Notes: generated from the sequence alone by a model not told the origin. A stretch of DNA of 64,000 bases from Ceratobasidium sp. AG-K (GCA_037039685.1 JAWNGF010000007.1:248001-312000), one strand, 5' to 3'; numbered from the stretch's first letter, positions 42,901-52,848 are shown. Numbers and translations are program-made.

Positions 42901-44410
42901 CCAGAGTATGGAGGATGTCAGTTTGCCTTGGCAAAGGGAATTGATCAGGTACAGCAATCTTATTCAGTTCTCTGTAGTCAATGCAAAGCCTGGCTTTACC
43001 ATTCCTAAACACTATTAGTACTGGAAAACCCCAAGGACTCTTGGAAGGTTGGATTACTCCCAGCCTTAACCATTCCTTGACTTGCTTGTCAATGACTTCC
43101 CTTTTTGCAGGGGAGGCAGAATAAGGAGCTAAAGATATTTCCTTTGCACCTGGTACCAGCTTAATCTCTACTTCAGCAGGATAGGCTCCTAATCTCCCAT
43201 CCAGACCAAATGCCATGAAGTGTTTCAGTACCAATTGCTCTAATTTCTTCTTTTGATCTAGAGTTAGATTTTCTCCAAAGTGTATTTCAGATAACAATTG
43301 GTCCTTCTTGATATGGTCTGGGTCAGGTAACTCACTAGTCTTTGGACCTCCTTCCACAGGTTGAGATAGCAATATCTCTTCCTCAGTAGGCTTGGGAAGT
43401 GGCATTTCAGACAAGTGGGCTTTGATTAGGTTGCACTTCACAATCCCTTTTGCTAGATCACTTTCAGAAAGGTTCTCAGAGTGATCTAGGTATTGGTTGG
43501 GATCATATAAGTGTCCTATTACATCTCCTTGAGTGAGATTGACTGCAGCTTTGGATAAATTCATCATTTGAACATGTGTAGTATCTCTAGAAATGATGCA
43601 ATTGGTGATACCACATTTCTGTCTATCTTCATTGCCATTCTTAGAGTATTCCAACTGTTCTATGAATCCTTCATTCAAGTCTTGTATCCAATCCACTTGG
43701 ATGGGTACCTTGGTCATGCTCTCAGGTTCCAGAATGACATTCTGAGCTAGGTGTACTAACTGAAAATCTGAAGAGTATGGTAATTCCTTGCTTGACCTCC
43801 TCCCTTTGGTTTTTGAAGCCTTGGAAGAGGAGTTGTCCTCAGATGTTGGTTCAACCTGCACACTGAAGACATTGCCAGCATCATCAGTTCTTGGGTTGGT
43901 AACTGACTCTTGAGCTTCAATTTGCCTTCCAGAGTTTCCCAGCTTAAGGTAGGTTACCTTAGGGTCACTTCTATCAATAGACAACTTGAATTGAGCTGCA
44001 AAGTCATTACCTAGAAGGAATCTTGTGTTCATCTTAGGAACTACATAGGCTTCTACTGTCATTTCTACAGGACCCTCAGGAGTCTCAAAGATTATTGGCA
44101 TCATAATGTAACCATTAATCCTTGACTTTCCTGTTACTTGGATTAACTGGACATTCTGCCCCACCTTGATCTTTGGTTGGACCTTTAGAGTGCTGAGGAA
44201 ATCCTTATTGACTAGTGTGATATCAGAACCTGTATCCACAGTCAATGGTAATTCCTCTTCTTGAGGTCCACCTAGTCTTGCAAGGACAGTGGTAGCAGAA
44301 GCTCCTAGGAAAGATGTTCCAGGAGGTCTGGCCATAGTCTTTTGAAGGACTATTTTGGACAATTGGGAGCTAGCCTTGGTGGAGAATACCTTAGATTTGG
44401 GAGGCATCAC
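39923..44410 (-). CDS. E4 pol polyprotein
   Basis: 1495 aa counted from ATG 44410, with the frame open for another 144 nt upstream to the gag stop. Aspartic protease PLTVDTGSDITLV (Asp near 59). RT with ARLCIDYRELNKIAVPDQ, LPFGFRNGP and VYIDDIVVF (near 575). RNase H near 750 (YRVYTDACDFGLGAILQQ). Integrase zinc finger (ESAHAGFHQT, then CDICQKAKPK) and DDE core (MDFIMDLPISNSY, ITDRDARWTGAF, ADGQSEIMNQ). A chromodomain-like C-terminus reads YEVEAILKEKW, then EYLVKFLGYDDTHNLW. All catalytic residues are present and there is no stop. Confidence 0.95.
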   Translation of the reverse strand: MMPPKSKVFSTKASSQLSKIVLQKTMARPPGTSFLGASATTVLARLGGPQEEELPLTVDTGSDITLVNKDFLSTLKVQPKIKVGQNVQLIQVTGKSRINGYIMMPIIFETPEGPVEMTVEAYVVPKMNTRFLLGNDFAAQFKLSIDRSDPKVTYLKLGNSGRQIEAQESVTNPRTDDAGNVFSVQVEPTSEDNSSSKASKTKGRRSSKELPYSSDFQLVHLAQNVILEPESMTKVPIQVDWIQDLNEGFIEQLEYSKNGNEDRQKCGITNCIISRDTTHVQMMNLSKAAVNLTQGDVIGHLYDPNQYLDHSENLSESDLAKGIVKCNLIKAHLSEMPLPKPTEEEILLSQPVEGGPKTSELPDPDHIKKDQLLSEIHFGENLTLDQKKKLEQLVLKHFMAFGLDGRLGAYPAEVEIKLVPGAKEISLAPYSASPAKREVIDKQVKEWLRLGVIQPSKSPWGFPVLIVFRNGKARLCIDYRELNKIAVPDQFPLPRQTDILHTLEGSQYLTTLDALAGFTQLSIKPEDRPKTAFRIHDGLFEFTRLPFGFRNGPAVFQRVMSDVLAPFLWIFALVYIDDIVVFSKTFEDHYKHLDLVFGAIAAAGITLSPIKCFIAYQSLILLGQKVSRLGLSTHKQKVGAIIQLEAPKDKATLRTFLGMTGYFSSYIPFYAWIIAPLLPLLKKDAEWKWDELKQNAFELAKTALVSAPVMAYPIPGLPYRVYTDACDFGLGAILQQVQPMLIKDLKGTKLYERLRKDYDLGKDVPLLVIPDSKQKDNLTGGDENEDSESFVIHDKWAKNFEDTIVHVERVIAYWSRILIPAERNYSPTEREALALKEGLIKFQPYIEGTKFLAITDHAALTWSRTFQNVNTRLLRWGLTFAAYPGMKIIHRAGRVHSNVDPVSRLRRRIPLQDGPVADDSTPLVLSTDEDPIKNLYKELGERFEEKLLANVKRCLSIPGGVTIPLENDFSTNALAFQTNSRHYLTVSISKEELEHFMQGYEKDEHFNKVLQSLRAAHDPMNPPWSQYKIGDNGLIYFCRQDSYLLCVPKDLQLSIVSEVHNGLVESAHAGFHQTYNSIASVYYWPSMSRTIKQYVTTCDICQKAKPKRHGQRGFLQPIPIPTQPFEVITMDFIMDLPISNSYNAILTIVDKLTKYAFFIPCSTTINEKETAQLFHDHIWMHYGLPRQVITDRDARWTGAFWEHLTALVGIQRSLTTAYHPQADGQSEIMNQTLEIALRCFVEPSMDNWSDLLPGFTFAYNTTVHTATGFTPAYLLRGYQPLKTSDLLAQTAQAMERLNVKDPAAENFAEGMNSIRLQATNALTVGQAKQKEYYNKDRSFITFEPGDQVLINPHTLRLLRQHKGKGTKLLMRYDGPFTVKERVSDVSYRLEIPSSYKIHPVINIAHLESYNKDKSDIERPTKNLSREDFKNHPEYEVEAILKEKWVKKRHRRQKEYLVKFLGYDDTHNLWLNKRALTNAPEILREWEQKKIAENAN

Positions 44411-44553
44411 TACTGTAGTATACTTTGATCTTAGAGATTCAGTATTAGCTGCAGCATTGAAGTTAGTTGCAGTCTCTGAGCCATTAGTAGTTGTCCCTAG
44501 GTTCTCTGCACTTGTTTCAGGGTTTGAAACAACCAGAGCTGCCTGGGACAGTT

Positions 44554-47500
44554 CTAAAAATCCTCAGAGTCAGACTCATCATCCTCTTCTGATGATTCAG
44601 AACTGCTACTAAAACCTGCTTCAGCTGCTTCATACTCCTCTTGTTCTCTAAGCTCATCACCTTCAATACTAGCAAAGTGCACCCTAGCCTTAGTGGCATT
44701 CTTCCTGGCATATTTGCAGTGGTTATCCCAGTGATTACCACTACCACAGTGCCAGCAAGGGCGCTTTCCTTGGGAGGCAGGAGTGACTTTAGACACATTC
44801 TTGTCATCAGGAGAGTAGTTAGGCACATGAGGTTTCTTCCCAGAGCTGGGAGTATTCACAGCATGTACTCTAGCTTTCTTTTTCTCCTTCTTCTTTTCTC
44901 TCCTTTCATGCCTCCAAGTCTCAAAAGCTTTGTTGAAGTCAGAACTCTTGTATGAGTCAGATTTGGAGTGTTTGAAGTCCTGTAGCAGTTCTTCAATCTC
45001 CTTGACTTTGAACATGAAGTCCATCCATGTAACAAGAGTTGCAGTGCTGAGCAGAGTTTTCCATTGCTGGGGAGCTCCTCTAAGCACTTCCTCAATAGCT
45101 TCTGGATCTGTGAAAGTATATGCTGCATCAAGAAGGTCTTTCTTGCGCATGATATACTGTGAAGGAGTTTCTGACTCAGTATCTTTACCTGGTTCCCTAT
45201 ACTTGGCCTGATGAGCTTTAGATCTCAACTTGTTGAGCCAATGGGGGTTCCAGAAGTATCTAGCCATATTTTCCTTCATAAGGCGCCAGTCCTGCATCAT
45301 ATATTGCTGCCAAGCAGGATCTAGTGCATTAAACCATATTTTGGCATCCTTCTCAAACCTTAGTGGTACTACATAACCCAGTTCTCCCAAGAGATCTGGG
45401 TGTCTCCTTACTACATGGTCCAATTGAGTGATCCATTCCATCAGCTCTTCTGCACCACCATAGTATTTGGGTACCACCTGTTCTATTTTGAGACACGAAT
45501 CAAAATGTGGTCTAGTAAGCCTGGGAGCTGTTCCTGCAGGTCCTGGAGGTCCAGGGGGACCAGGAGGACCTACTAGATAGTAGTAATTCCCACCACCAGG
45601 AGGACCAGGGGGACCAGGAGGACCACCACCTTGTCTACCCTGTGGAGGAATTGGAGGAATTGGAGGACCTCCATTCCCATTAGGGAGACTACCATTGCCT
45701 CCAGGAGGACCACCATTACCTCCAGGGGGACCACCATTACCTCCAGGGGGACCATATGGGTCACCATTGCCTCCAGGAGGATTAGGAGGATTCCCACCAT
45801 TGCCTGAACCACCATTGCCTGGGTTTCCTCCTTGATCAGAAGGACCAGCTCCAGGTGGTCCACCATGGTGCCAATAGGGTGGATTCCTAGGTTGATCAGG
45901 AGGAGTTCTCTGACTTCCTTCATGGTTACTTAGGTCTTTACCATCCTTAAGGTCTGGTTGTTTGGTGGCAATCATGCCAGTAGCATGTTGATTCAACCTT
46001 TCTATATGTCCATATTGATTGTACCTTATGGGAGATGGCTGAAGAATCTCAGCAGTTTCTCCTTCCTCCAAGGGAGCTCTGGACCTATGTCTAGGCCTTC
46101 TAAGAGTATCATTAGAGTAAGGATCAACTACAACAGGTGCAGCAGTTACTTCCACAGGTGCAACACTAGGCTGAGTATTAGTAGGTTGTAGTATACTACT
46201 AACTTTGGGTCCTAATTGAGAAACTACTGCAGTAGGAGGTTGGGTTAAAGCAGGTGGAGGAGAAGACAGAGTACCTCCTATCATATTGGAGAGCCTTCTT
46301 CCCATCACTCTTCCTGATCCAACTTTAGGTCTACTAGGAGTCTCAGGTATTGTTTCTTCCTCAATAGGTTTCATGGAATCCTTATTGAAGAAGGAAAAGC
46401 TCAATGGTTGGGAAACCATTCCTGATTTTCTAGGACCTATTCCAGTAGTACTATTTCCAGGTAGGCCAAATGCAGTATTAGTAGCAGGGCCTAGTACTGA
46501 AACTTGAGGATTAGAAGATTGACCAAGTTGTTGCATTAGCCCAGGTGTAAACTGAGCTCCTCCAACAAATGGAGTACTCCTGAGGGGAGTAACCATTGGT
46601 ATGGGACTTTTTCTAATCTCATTGTCTTCAGGACTATTAGACCTAGTCTTGATAAAACCAAAAGCACCAGATTTGCGCCTATGGTAATACCTTGGAACCA
46701 GAGAAGGTGTCATAGTAGTTACTGGATCTTCAGACTCTTGCCTGAGAGCAAGGGGGTTAGGATTAGTAACTACTGCTTCAGCAGCTTCTCTAGCTCTAGG
46801 AGCATATATGGGGAACTGGTCAAAGTCTGTGGAATTATGTGACAACACAGTTTCCATATGACCTTGAATAGCTTTGCTCTTACCTTTATCCTCATTCCTT
46901 CTTAATTCCCTGTAAATGTAAGCCAAAAAGCGCTCCACTTCATCCCTATAAACTACAGCAGCTATTTCATGCTGAGCTTTATTGAATGTAGTGTAAGTCT
47001 CTGTTGCAGGGTAGGAAGGAACTTCAGGATGGTCCACTTCATCTTCTGGAATCTCCCTTTGACAGTGCTGCCTATACAGAACCTTCAGATCTCTTTTAAA
47101 AGATCCATGTAGTGTATGATTAAAATCCATAACTACATCTTGAGAAGGGTTGTGTATCCATTTAGGAGCAAATACACAAAAGGTATCCAGAGTCTGAAGA
47201 TAAGAGGCTGCCCATTTTCTTCCTTGAATTGATAGATAGATGTTATGCTCATGAGGAATTGGACTTTTAGAATAAATCTTCCAGCCAATAGCCCTAGCTA
47301 GCTTCCTTCTATCATTAATATCACTATACTGGCGCACAGTATTAGTGAGTTGAGCAGTAGCAGGAGTATATATAAGTCTCCTTCTATCAGACTCAGATAG
47401 TGCAGTAAATGAGGTGGAGGCCATAGGCAGATAGGGCATTAATGAGTACATGTAGTCCTCATCAGCTTCAATCTCTTGCCAGTTAAGACTCCAATCAGAC

Positions 47501-47664
47501 TGAGCATCATGGGCTGACCACCTATTTCTTTGAGGAAGATAGGAGGGTCCAGCAGTAGGGGTTCTAGGTCCTTGTTGTGACACTGAGTCTAGAGGAGTAA
47601 CCTCCTCTTCAGCAGCAACAGTCCTAGATTCATGTAAGGAGGTGCTAGAATTAGAACTAGACAT
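44554..47664 (-). CDS. E4 gag polyprotein with collagen-like segment
   Basis: 1036 aa from ATG 47664, large for gypsy gag. Residues 1-590 are mainly polar and low-complexity, with a folded stretch around 90-250. Residues about 590-710 form a Gly/Pro/Asn repeat (GGNGGPPGGNGG, GPPGPPGPPG). The gag core follows (PKYYGGAEELMEWITQLDHV, then YFWNPHWLNKLRSKAHQ). A CCHC knuckle CWHCGSGNHWDNHC lies near residue 978. The tail is acidic (SSESSEEDDESDSEDF). It stops at TAG 44554..44556, within a T5 run that may serve as the frameshift site to pol. Confidence 0.92.
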   Translation of the reverse strand: MSSSNSSTSLHESRTVAAEEEVTPLDSVSQQGPRTPTAGPSYLPQRNRWSAHDAQSDWSLNWQEIEADEDYMYSLMPYLPMASTSFTALSESDRRRLIYTPATAQLTNTVRQYSDINDRRKLARAIGWKIYSKSPIPHEHNIYLSIQGRKWAASYLQTLDTFCVFAPKWIHNPSQDVVMDFNHTLHGSFKRDLKVLYRQHCQREIPEDEVDHPEVPSYPATETYTTFNKAQHEIAAVVYRDEVERFLAYIYRELRRNEDKGKSKAIQGHMETVLSHNSTDFDQFPIYAPRAREAAEAVVTNPNPLALRQESEDPVTTMTPSLVPRYYHRRKSGAFGFIKTRSNSPEDNEIRKSPIPMVTPLRSTPFVGGAQFTPGLMQQLGQSSNPQVSVLGPATNTAFGLPGNSTTGIGPRKSGMVSQPLSFSFFNKDSMKPIEEETIPETPSRPKVGSGRVMGRRLSNMIGGTLSSPPPALTQPPTAVVSQLGPKVSSILQPTNTQPSVAPVEVTAAPVVVDPYSNDTLRRPRHRSRAPLEEGETAEILQPSPIRYNQYGHIERLNQHATGMIATKQPDLKDGKDLSNHEGSQRTPPDQPRNPPYWHHGGPPGAGPSDQGGNPGNGGSGNGGNPPNPPGGNGDPYGPPGGNGGPPGGNGGPPGGNGSLPNGNGGPPIPPIPPQGRQGGGPPGPPGPPGGGNYYYLVGPPGPPGPPGPAGTAPRLTRPHFDSCLKIEQVVPKYYGGAEELMEWITQLDHVVRRHPDLLGELGYVVPLRFEKDAKIWFNALDPAWQQYMMQDWRLMKENMARYFWNPHWLNKLRSKAHQAKYREPGKDTESETPSQYIMRKKDLLDAAYTFTDPEAIEEVLRGAPQQWKTLLSTATLVTWMDFMFKVKEIEELLQDFKHSKSDSYKSSDFNKAFETWRHERREKKKEKKKARVHAVNTPSSGKKPHVPNYSPDDKNVSKVTPASQGKRPCWHCGSGNHWDNHCKYARKNATKARVHFASIEGDELREQEEYEAAEAGFSSSSESSEEDDESDSEDF
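44555..44562 (-). promoter_or_regulatory. E4 gag stop on a T5 slip run (-1 frame to pol)
   Basis: On the minus strand gag ends GAT TTT TAG. The run of five T lets the Phe-tRNA re-pair one base back, turning TAG into TTA. The pol frame is exactly this -1 frame and is open from here to the pol ATG and beyond. It is not a classical X XXY YYZ heptamer. Confidence 0.5.
45540..45850 (-). repeat. Gly/Pro-rich degenerate tandem repeat in E4 gag
   Basis: Degenerate units of about 24-27 nt encoding GGPPGGNGG- and GPPGPP-type runs, collagen-like. They probably form a flexible linker between the N-terminal part and the gag core. Copy number is likely variable between element copies (inference). Confidence 0.7.
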
Positions 47665-47726
47665 CTCTTAAGCACAGTATAGGTGTTGGGTAGTAATCCA
47701 ATATATGTAGCAACAAAGATTACTAC

Positions 47727-47743
47727 CTGGGTCGCTTCACCAA
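47727..47743 (-). promoter_or_regulatory. E4 primer-binding site, tRNA type
   Basis: On the minus strand the LTR end is followed by T and then TGGTGAAGCGACCCAG. A site starting TGG right after the LTR fits a tRNA 3' CCA end, unlike the self-priming sites of E1, E2, E3 and E6. The tRNA was not identified. Confidence 0.5.
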
Positions 47744-48915
47744 TGTTATATATCTGAGAGTTGCAGCTACTTGTATGTACAAGTGATATAACTACAGAAT
47801 ACACACAGTGGAACAATATAAAGTAATGTCTCAGTAGTCTGAGATGCTCTCAGTAAGTAAGCAATCTAGTTGTACACTTAATGGAATTGATACTAAGCTT
47901 TCCTACTGTAGAGTGTATGTACACTAGTAATAGAAAGAGCAGGAGTACTGAGCTCAGGTTCCCTTAGCTATTAAATGTCACTGTTTCACACTCCTAGTTG
48001 CAATGAACTAAGTATGTACTAATCTTAGGCTATTCCCTAAATGCCTTCCTTGTTCTTACTTGTAAAAGCACTATAAGACGTCTGCAACCTTTCCTCTATA
48101 ATAGGTACTCAGGAGATCCTTTTCTTTAGGCTAACAAATACTGTTTGAGGCACACAACAATAATGGGGGAAATCACACAGCCAAGCCAAAGCACAACAGA
48201 TGTAGAGTGAGGTGAGGATGGAGGGCTCTTAGAGGGCATGTATTTATACCCTAGAGGCCTCAGAACACTAGTCATCTGGTTGTGGCTATCATTGGGGGCA
48301 TCTACCAATGATAGGAGGGGTGGATGAACACTGATGCCTTGATGACTAGCATTCATGGAGTCAGAGTGCTTTGGTTGGCTGGAACATATATTATGAGTCA
48401 TCTAACTAGTTGCTCCAGTCAAGTAACTATACTAAATCACTATCTACAAGCTATGCAGCTCTCAAGATCTGGTGGCTGCTGAAATGAGTCATTTCAGCAC
48501 CTTGACAAGCCACGAGACATATCGCGGGAAATAGCCGGTCAATTCACATGAAACAAGTGCGATCGGCTGAATTGGAAGCTTGCGAGTCAGTCGCAAGTCC
48601 AAGCTAAGCGAACGGATCAGTATTGGTGGAGATACAAGTATAACAATGTATCTCTCCCTAAGCGCCAAAGACAATAAACTTAGATATTTCCATATCTTTA
48701 TGAAATCCCCGCATATAGAGACGCAAAAGACAGTGAATTGAAGCTACTAGAGAGTACTACATTTCGACATAAAGAAGTAGCACAAAAGTAGCGTTCAAGA
48801 GGGAGTAAAGACAGTTACAAAACTGCATACATGCAAACAAGCAGAAAAGTCGCCACAAGCATAGGTTTGGATTTCAGTATGTTATTCCTATGACAGAATG
48901 TCAGTATCCATAACA
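47744..48915 (-). repeat. E4 5' LTR
   Basis: 1172 nt, no difference seen from the 3' copy. TATA box on the minus strand at 48241..48248. Confidence 0.95.
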
Positions 48916-50830
48916 CTACTTGTCCCATGAATCCTTTGAACCTTTCGACAGATATCATAACTTGTTCCGGCGTCGGGATATCTTCATGGTCTGACCGTCT
49001 TGACAACAGGTCCGGTTTTGATGACAGGATTCCAGGGCGATATATGATGTCAAAGTTATAGGAAGCAAGTAATTGGTGCCATCTTGCGTGTCGACGGTTG
49101 AACGTTCTTGCTTCCTTCCAGAATTGTAGGTTCCTATGATCGGTGTAGATAGTGATAGGGTCTCTTGTTCCTTCAAGGTAAAGCCTCCAATGTGTTAAAG
49201 ATTCTATGATAGCCATAAGTTCTTTATCATGAACGTCATAGTTGAGTTGAGCCTCATTGAAAGATTTTGAAAGGAAAGCAATAGGGTGCAAGTAGCCATC
49301 GTCTTGCCTTTGCGACAGGATTGCTCCCATTGCTACTCCACTTGCGTCTGTTTCCAGGAAGAAGGGCTTGTCAGGATTTGGATGGCGTAGAGTGGGTTCC
49401 TTGCTGATTTCTGTTTTTAGGGCCACAAATGCTTCCTGCTGATCGTTACCCCATTCCCATTTGTTCTCTTTTCTTGTCAAGGTTGTCAGGGGTTTCGCTA
49501 ATCGGCTGAAATTTGGTATGAATCTTCGGTAAAAATTTGCGAATCCTAGGAATGCCTGGACTTGCTTGACCGTTTTTGGTTCCTTCCATTCCTTTATTGC
49601 CTTGACCTTTTCTTCCTCCATAGAGATGCCCAAATCGCTGATTCCTAGTCCAGTATATGTCAATTTGGTGACAAAGAATTCGCATTTTGGAAGTTTTGCA
49701 AAAAGATTTTCCTCCAGTAAGATCTTTAGTACTTTTCTGACATCCACGGTATGTTGGCTTCTGTTCTTAGAGAAGACTAGGATGTCGTCAATGTATACTA
49801 TGACGCATACGTTGATAAGATCATGGAAAATGTGATTCATGTATCTTTGGAAAATGGCGGGCGCGTTTTTCAGTCCGAAAGGCATGACGACGTATTTGAA
49901 CAGTCCTTCTTTTGTTCTGAAAGCTGTCTTCCATTCGTCGCCTTCTCTAATTCTGATATTGTTGAAACCCATGCGTAGATCGATTTTGGAGAAAATTTTT
50001 GCGTCCTTGATTTTATCCAGGAGGTCTTCCATTAGGGGCATTGGGAATCTGTCGTCCTTTGTAATGGCGTTAACTTTTCTGAGATCTTGAACAAGTCGTA
50101 GTTGGCGTACTGCCCCTGGGTTTTTGGGATCGATTGGTTTCTTGACAAAGAAGCAAGGTGAGGCAATGGGTGATTTGCTTGGTCGGATTTTTCCCGCTGC
50201 AATTTCTTCATCCAAGTATTCTCTTAGTGCAATTGACTCTGCTGGAGAGAGTGGGATAGGTCTGGCCGGTTTCGGAAGTTCAGCTCCTTCCTTGAAGTCG
50301 ATGGCGCAGTCGTATGGACGATGATCCGGGATTCTCTTGAATTTTTCTTCGCTGAATACGTCGGCAAATTCCTTGAATTCTTCGGGCAGGTCGTCTATTG
50401 AGGCCGTCCTTGCTTGAATGGGTTCTGTCCGCCATGATATGTGCCTCGTTTTCCAATCGATGACAGGGTTTGATTCTTCTAACCATTCCAATCCTAGGAT
50501 GAGTTTAGTTTCTCCAGTAGGCATAGCGAAGAAGACTTGTTTGAAGGTTCTTCCCTCTACCTCTAGTTCCAGCTTAGCTTTGAAACGTATTTGGTGAGAG
50601 AGTTCCTTCCCCTGGATGCCAATTACTTTTCTAGGAGTGGAGAGTTCTATGAGTGGAATGTTGTTGGATCGAGCCCACGAGATGTCCAAGAAGTTTTTTG
50701 ATGCTCCAGAGTCGATGAGGGTTGGGATAGGTTCTGTGATTCCGGCAACGTTTGCGTAAACAATGGTAGATTCATTTGTCGCTCTAAAGTACATTGTTTC
50801 CGTTGCCGGTTTTTTAGTCTCTCCACACAC
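48916..50830 (-). pseudogene. E3 pol part 1: protease, RT, RNase H (split by E4)
   Basis: The frame is open from the -1 shift and contains protease LIDSGASKNF, RT MPFGLKNAP and VYIDDILVF, and RNase H ETDASGVAMGAILSQ. It runs to FKGFMGQ, where E4 enters (TSD ctact, 48916..48920). It continues at 35891 after removing one duplication (QVDTN). No stop or frameshift is present other than the insertion. Confidence 0.92.
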
Positions 50831-50832
50831 AG

Positions 50833-52833
50833 TTAGAGGGAGACCCCTTCTTTTCCCGAGTCTTCTATAATTGTTGCCTCCCTTCCTTTAACGCTGGGTT
50901 CCGTTGTTATCCATTCCTTGGACGGGCATTTGAATGAGCGGTGTCCTTCCTGTCCGCACTTCAAGCAGCGGTTGCTTGCTATCCTTGCTTTGTATACTTC
51001 GTCGGGTAGTCGCTTTGTAGAGGATTGACCGCTAGCGGTTGGTTGGGCTGCTTTCTTTCCTGTAGAGGTCTTGATTTGTTGCAATTTCTGGTCAATAGAG
51101 ATTGCGATTGAAATCCACCTGTCAAGGGAAAGTTCTCGCTCTGTCCCATCTTCATTGATCAGGGTAAGTTCGAAACGAGCTAGTTCGGTCTTTACTTCAG
51201 GCTTCAGTCCTTCCTTGAATTGGTTGATTAGAGCTTCTTGTCCCCAGTTGACGTCAACCAATAAGTAACGGAATTCAGAAGCATAGTTTGCTACCGAATT
51301 GTTCTGCTTGCACTTCCGGATATCGATTTCGGCTTTAGCTTTTTTGTTGGGGTCGCTGAACTTTTCCATGAAGTGTGCTTTGAAATTTTCCCATGAGGCG
51401 AGGTTTTGGTTATTTTCTCTTTGGTTAAGCGAACGTAAGAGTACTTGTGCCCAGTGAGTGGCCGCTTTGTTCTCGGATTTGAAGTTTGCTAGAGCTTCGC
51501 GGATCCTTTCTTCGTTGGAAGTGTATTGATCGCCTAGGCGCAAAAAGTAGCTTTCCATTTGTGTGATGAACATTTCGGCACCTTCCCCTTTCTTTCCGTC
51601 AAAGGCTTCTGGGCGAGTTACTTTGGGACGACGTGGACCACTACCGGTGTTTGGGTTTTCGGTCAGCCGCTGGATTCTTAATTCTAATTCGTCAATCCTG
51701 GTAGATTCCGCGTCTGGATGAGGTGGGGAATTTGATCGCCTAGAGGGGATCCCGTGCAGGGATGCTTCGTCCATTTCTTCTCGCATATTGTTGATGGTAT
51801 CCTGAACTTCCGTAATTTTGGTAGTGAAGGAGGCTCCTTCCTGTCGTAAGGTTTCTAGTCCTTGTGTTACTGCCTCATTCCATTCGAGTTGTCCTTGTCT
51901 GGTAGTGTTGAGTTCTTCGCGTACGTTATTCACTAGTCCTTGGGTATTGGTAACTTCATTTCGGAGGCGGGTTACGTCTTGACCGACTAGAAAAGAATTA
52001 TGTTCACCATTTCTTGCTGAGTTCAGGATGTCTGTCAAGGTTCCTTGTAGGGTGTTGATGGAGTCGTTAAAGATTTGTTGGTTGTTTGCTAGAACCTGTG
52101 TGGCTTGTTCTAGGCCACTAAGCCTTCGATCTATAGTGACTCTCATTCCGTCTATAACCCTAAGGGTAGCGTTGTGTCTTCCTTCTAGAAGGTCGTCTAG
52201 GTCATCTAAATTGCTGATTATAGTCCTGCCGTTAGAGCTGGAACTTGAACTTGAGCTTCCTGGGTTACCGGCGCTTTGTTGTACCGGGGCTGATTGCTCG
52301 GAGTAACCCTGTGGGATATATGGTGGTGCTGGAATAACCGGTGTGACTGGTTGGGAAGCCACTGGAATTGGGCCTGCGTTGGTGATGGTTCCTCCAATTT
52401 GAGGAACTGTAGGGACATTGGGAACGTGTGGTGTAGGGGGAGGTCTAATGGGAACAAGCGATACGCCCCCATGGGCTTTGGGTTGGGGAGAAAAGAACTG
52501 TCTTCTAGTTCCTAACGGCCACAAGGGACGTGATGGCCCTGGAGTTGCAGTTGGAATACGAATTACAGCTGGAGTAGGGTCATTTGTGAGATCTCCTGGT
52601 TCTCTATTTGTGATAGTGGGTTCTTCCTCTTGTACCGTTGTCATGTCAGGGATGCCGAAAGCTCCCGGCATTGATGTTTGACTTTGGGGGCGTGATCGGG
52701 CAGGACCTCCCGCTTGAGTTTGTGCGATATCTTGTTCGTTTAGTGATCCTGTGGGCCTTGCTGCCCGACTGGGTCCTCTTCTTGTTGATATGACGGATGA
52801 GGGACGTGACCCTCCATTTTCTTGAATAGACAT
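50833..52833 (-). CDS. E3 gag polyprotein
   Basis: 666 aa, the same length and layout as E2 gag: Pro/Ser-rich N-terminus, coiled coil, gag core with FKAHFMEKFSDPNKKAKAE, and one CCHC knuckle CLKCGQEGHRSFKC. It differs from E2 by scattered, mostly conservative substitutions and has no stop. The ATG at 52833 follows a short leader after the primer-binding site. Confidence 0.93.
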   Translation of the reverse strand: MSIQENGGSRPSSVISTRRGPSRAARPTGSLNEQDIAQTQAGGPARSRPQSQTSMPGAFGIPDMTTVQEEEPTITNREPGDLTNDPTPAVIRIPTATPGPSRPLWPLGTRRQFFSPQPKAHGGVSLVPIRPPPTPHVPNVPTVPQIGGTITNAGPIPVASQPVTPVIPAPPYIPQGYSEQSAPVQQSAGNPGSSSSSSSSNGRTIISNLDDLDDLLEGRHNATLRVIDGMRVTIDRRLSGLEQATQVLANNQQIFNDSINTLQGTLTDILNSARNGEHNSFLVGQDVTRLRNEVTNTQGLVNNVREELNTTRQGQLEWNEAVTQGLETLRQEGASFTTKITEVQDTINNMREEMDEASLHGIPSRRSNSPPHPDAESTRIDELELRIQRLTENPNTGSGPRRPKVTRPEAFDGKKGEGAEMFITQMESYFLRLGDQYTSNEERIREALANFKSENKAATHWAQVLLRSLNQRENNQNLASWENFKAHFMEKFSDPNKKAKAEIDIRKCKQNNSVANYASEFRYLLVDVNWGQEALINQFKEGLKPEVKTELARFELTLINEDGTERELSLDRWISIAISIDQKLQQIKTSTGKKAAQPTASGQSSTKRLPDEVYKARIASNRCLKCGQEGHRSFKCPSKEWITTEPSVKGREATIIEDSGKEGVSL
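50851..50857 (-). promoter_or_regulatory. -1 frameshift heptamer between E3 gag and pol
   Basis: GGGAAAA on the minus strand, in the same register and at the same distance from the gag stop as in E2. Confidence 0.68.
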
Positions 52834-52848
52834 GTTTGTGTGTTGTTA

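Larger units (their letters stand above)
35892..48915 (-). mobile_element. E4: 13-kb intact-looking Ty3/gypsy element with extra 3' genes
   Basis: 13,024 nt with 1172-nt LTRs (35892..37063 and 47744..48915) that look identical, and TSD ctact at 35887..35891 and 48916..48920. The order on the minus strand is 5' LTR, tRNA-type primer-binding site, gag, pol in the -1 frame, a 2.9-kb region with three further genes, polypurine tract, 3' LTR. No stop or frameshift is seen in any gene. It is strongly CpG-poor: I counted 1 CpG in 42001..42600 against 32 in 27301..27900 of E2. It is the youngest insertion here and a candidate for current activity. Confidence 0.95.

Noticed and set aside
45540..45850. 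CRISPR-like spacing of the repeats in E4 gag
   Set aside because: Units are degenerate, contiguous and coding (Gly/Pro-rich), with no spacers, and the genome is eukaryotic.
45573..45923. Val/Met/Leu-rich minus-strand frame over the E4 gag repeat
   Set aside because: Alternative register of the Gly/Pro repeat; the gag frame is the one continuous with the zinc knuckle.
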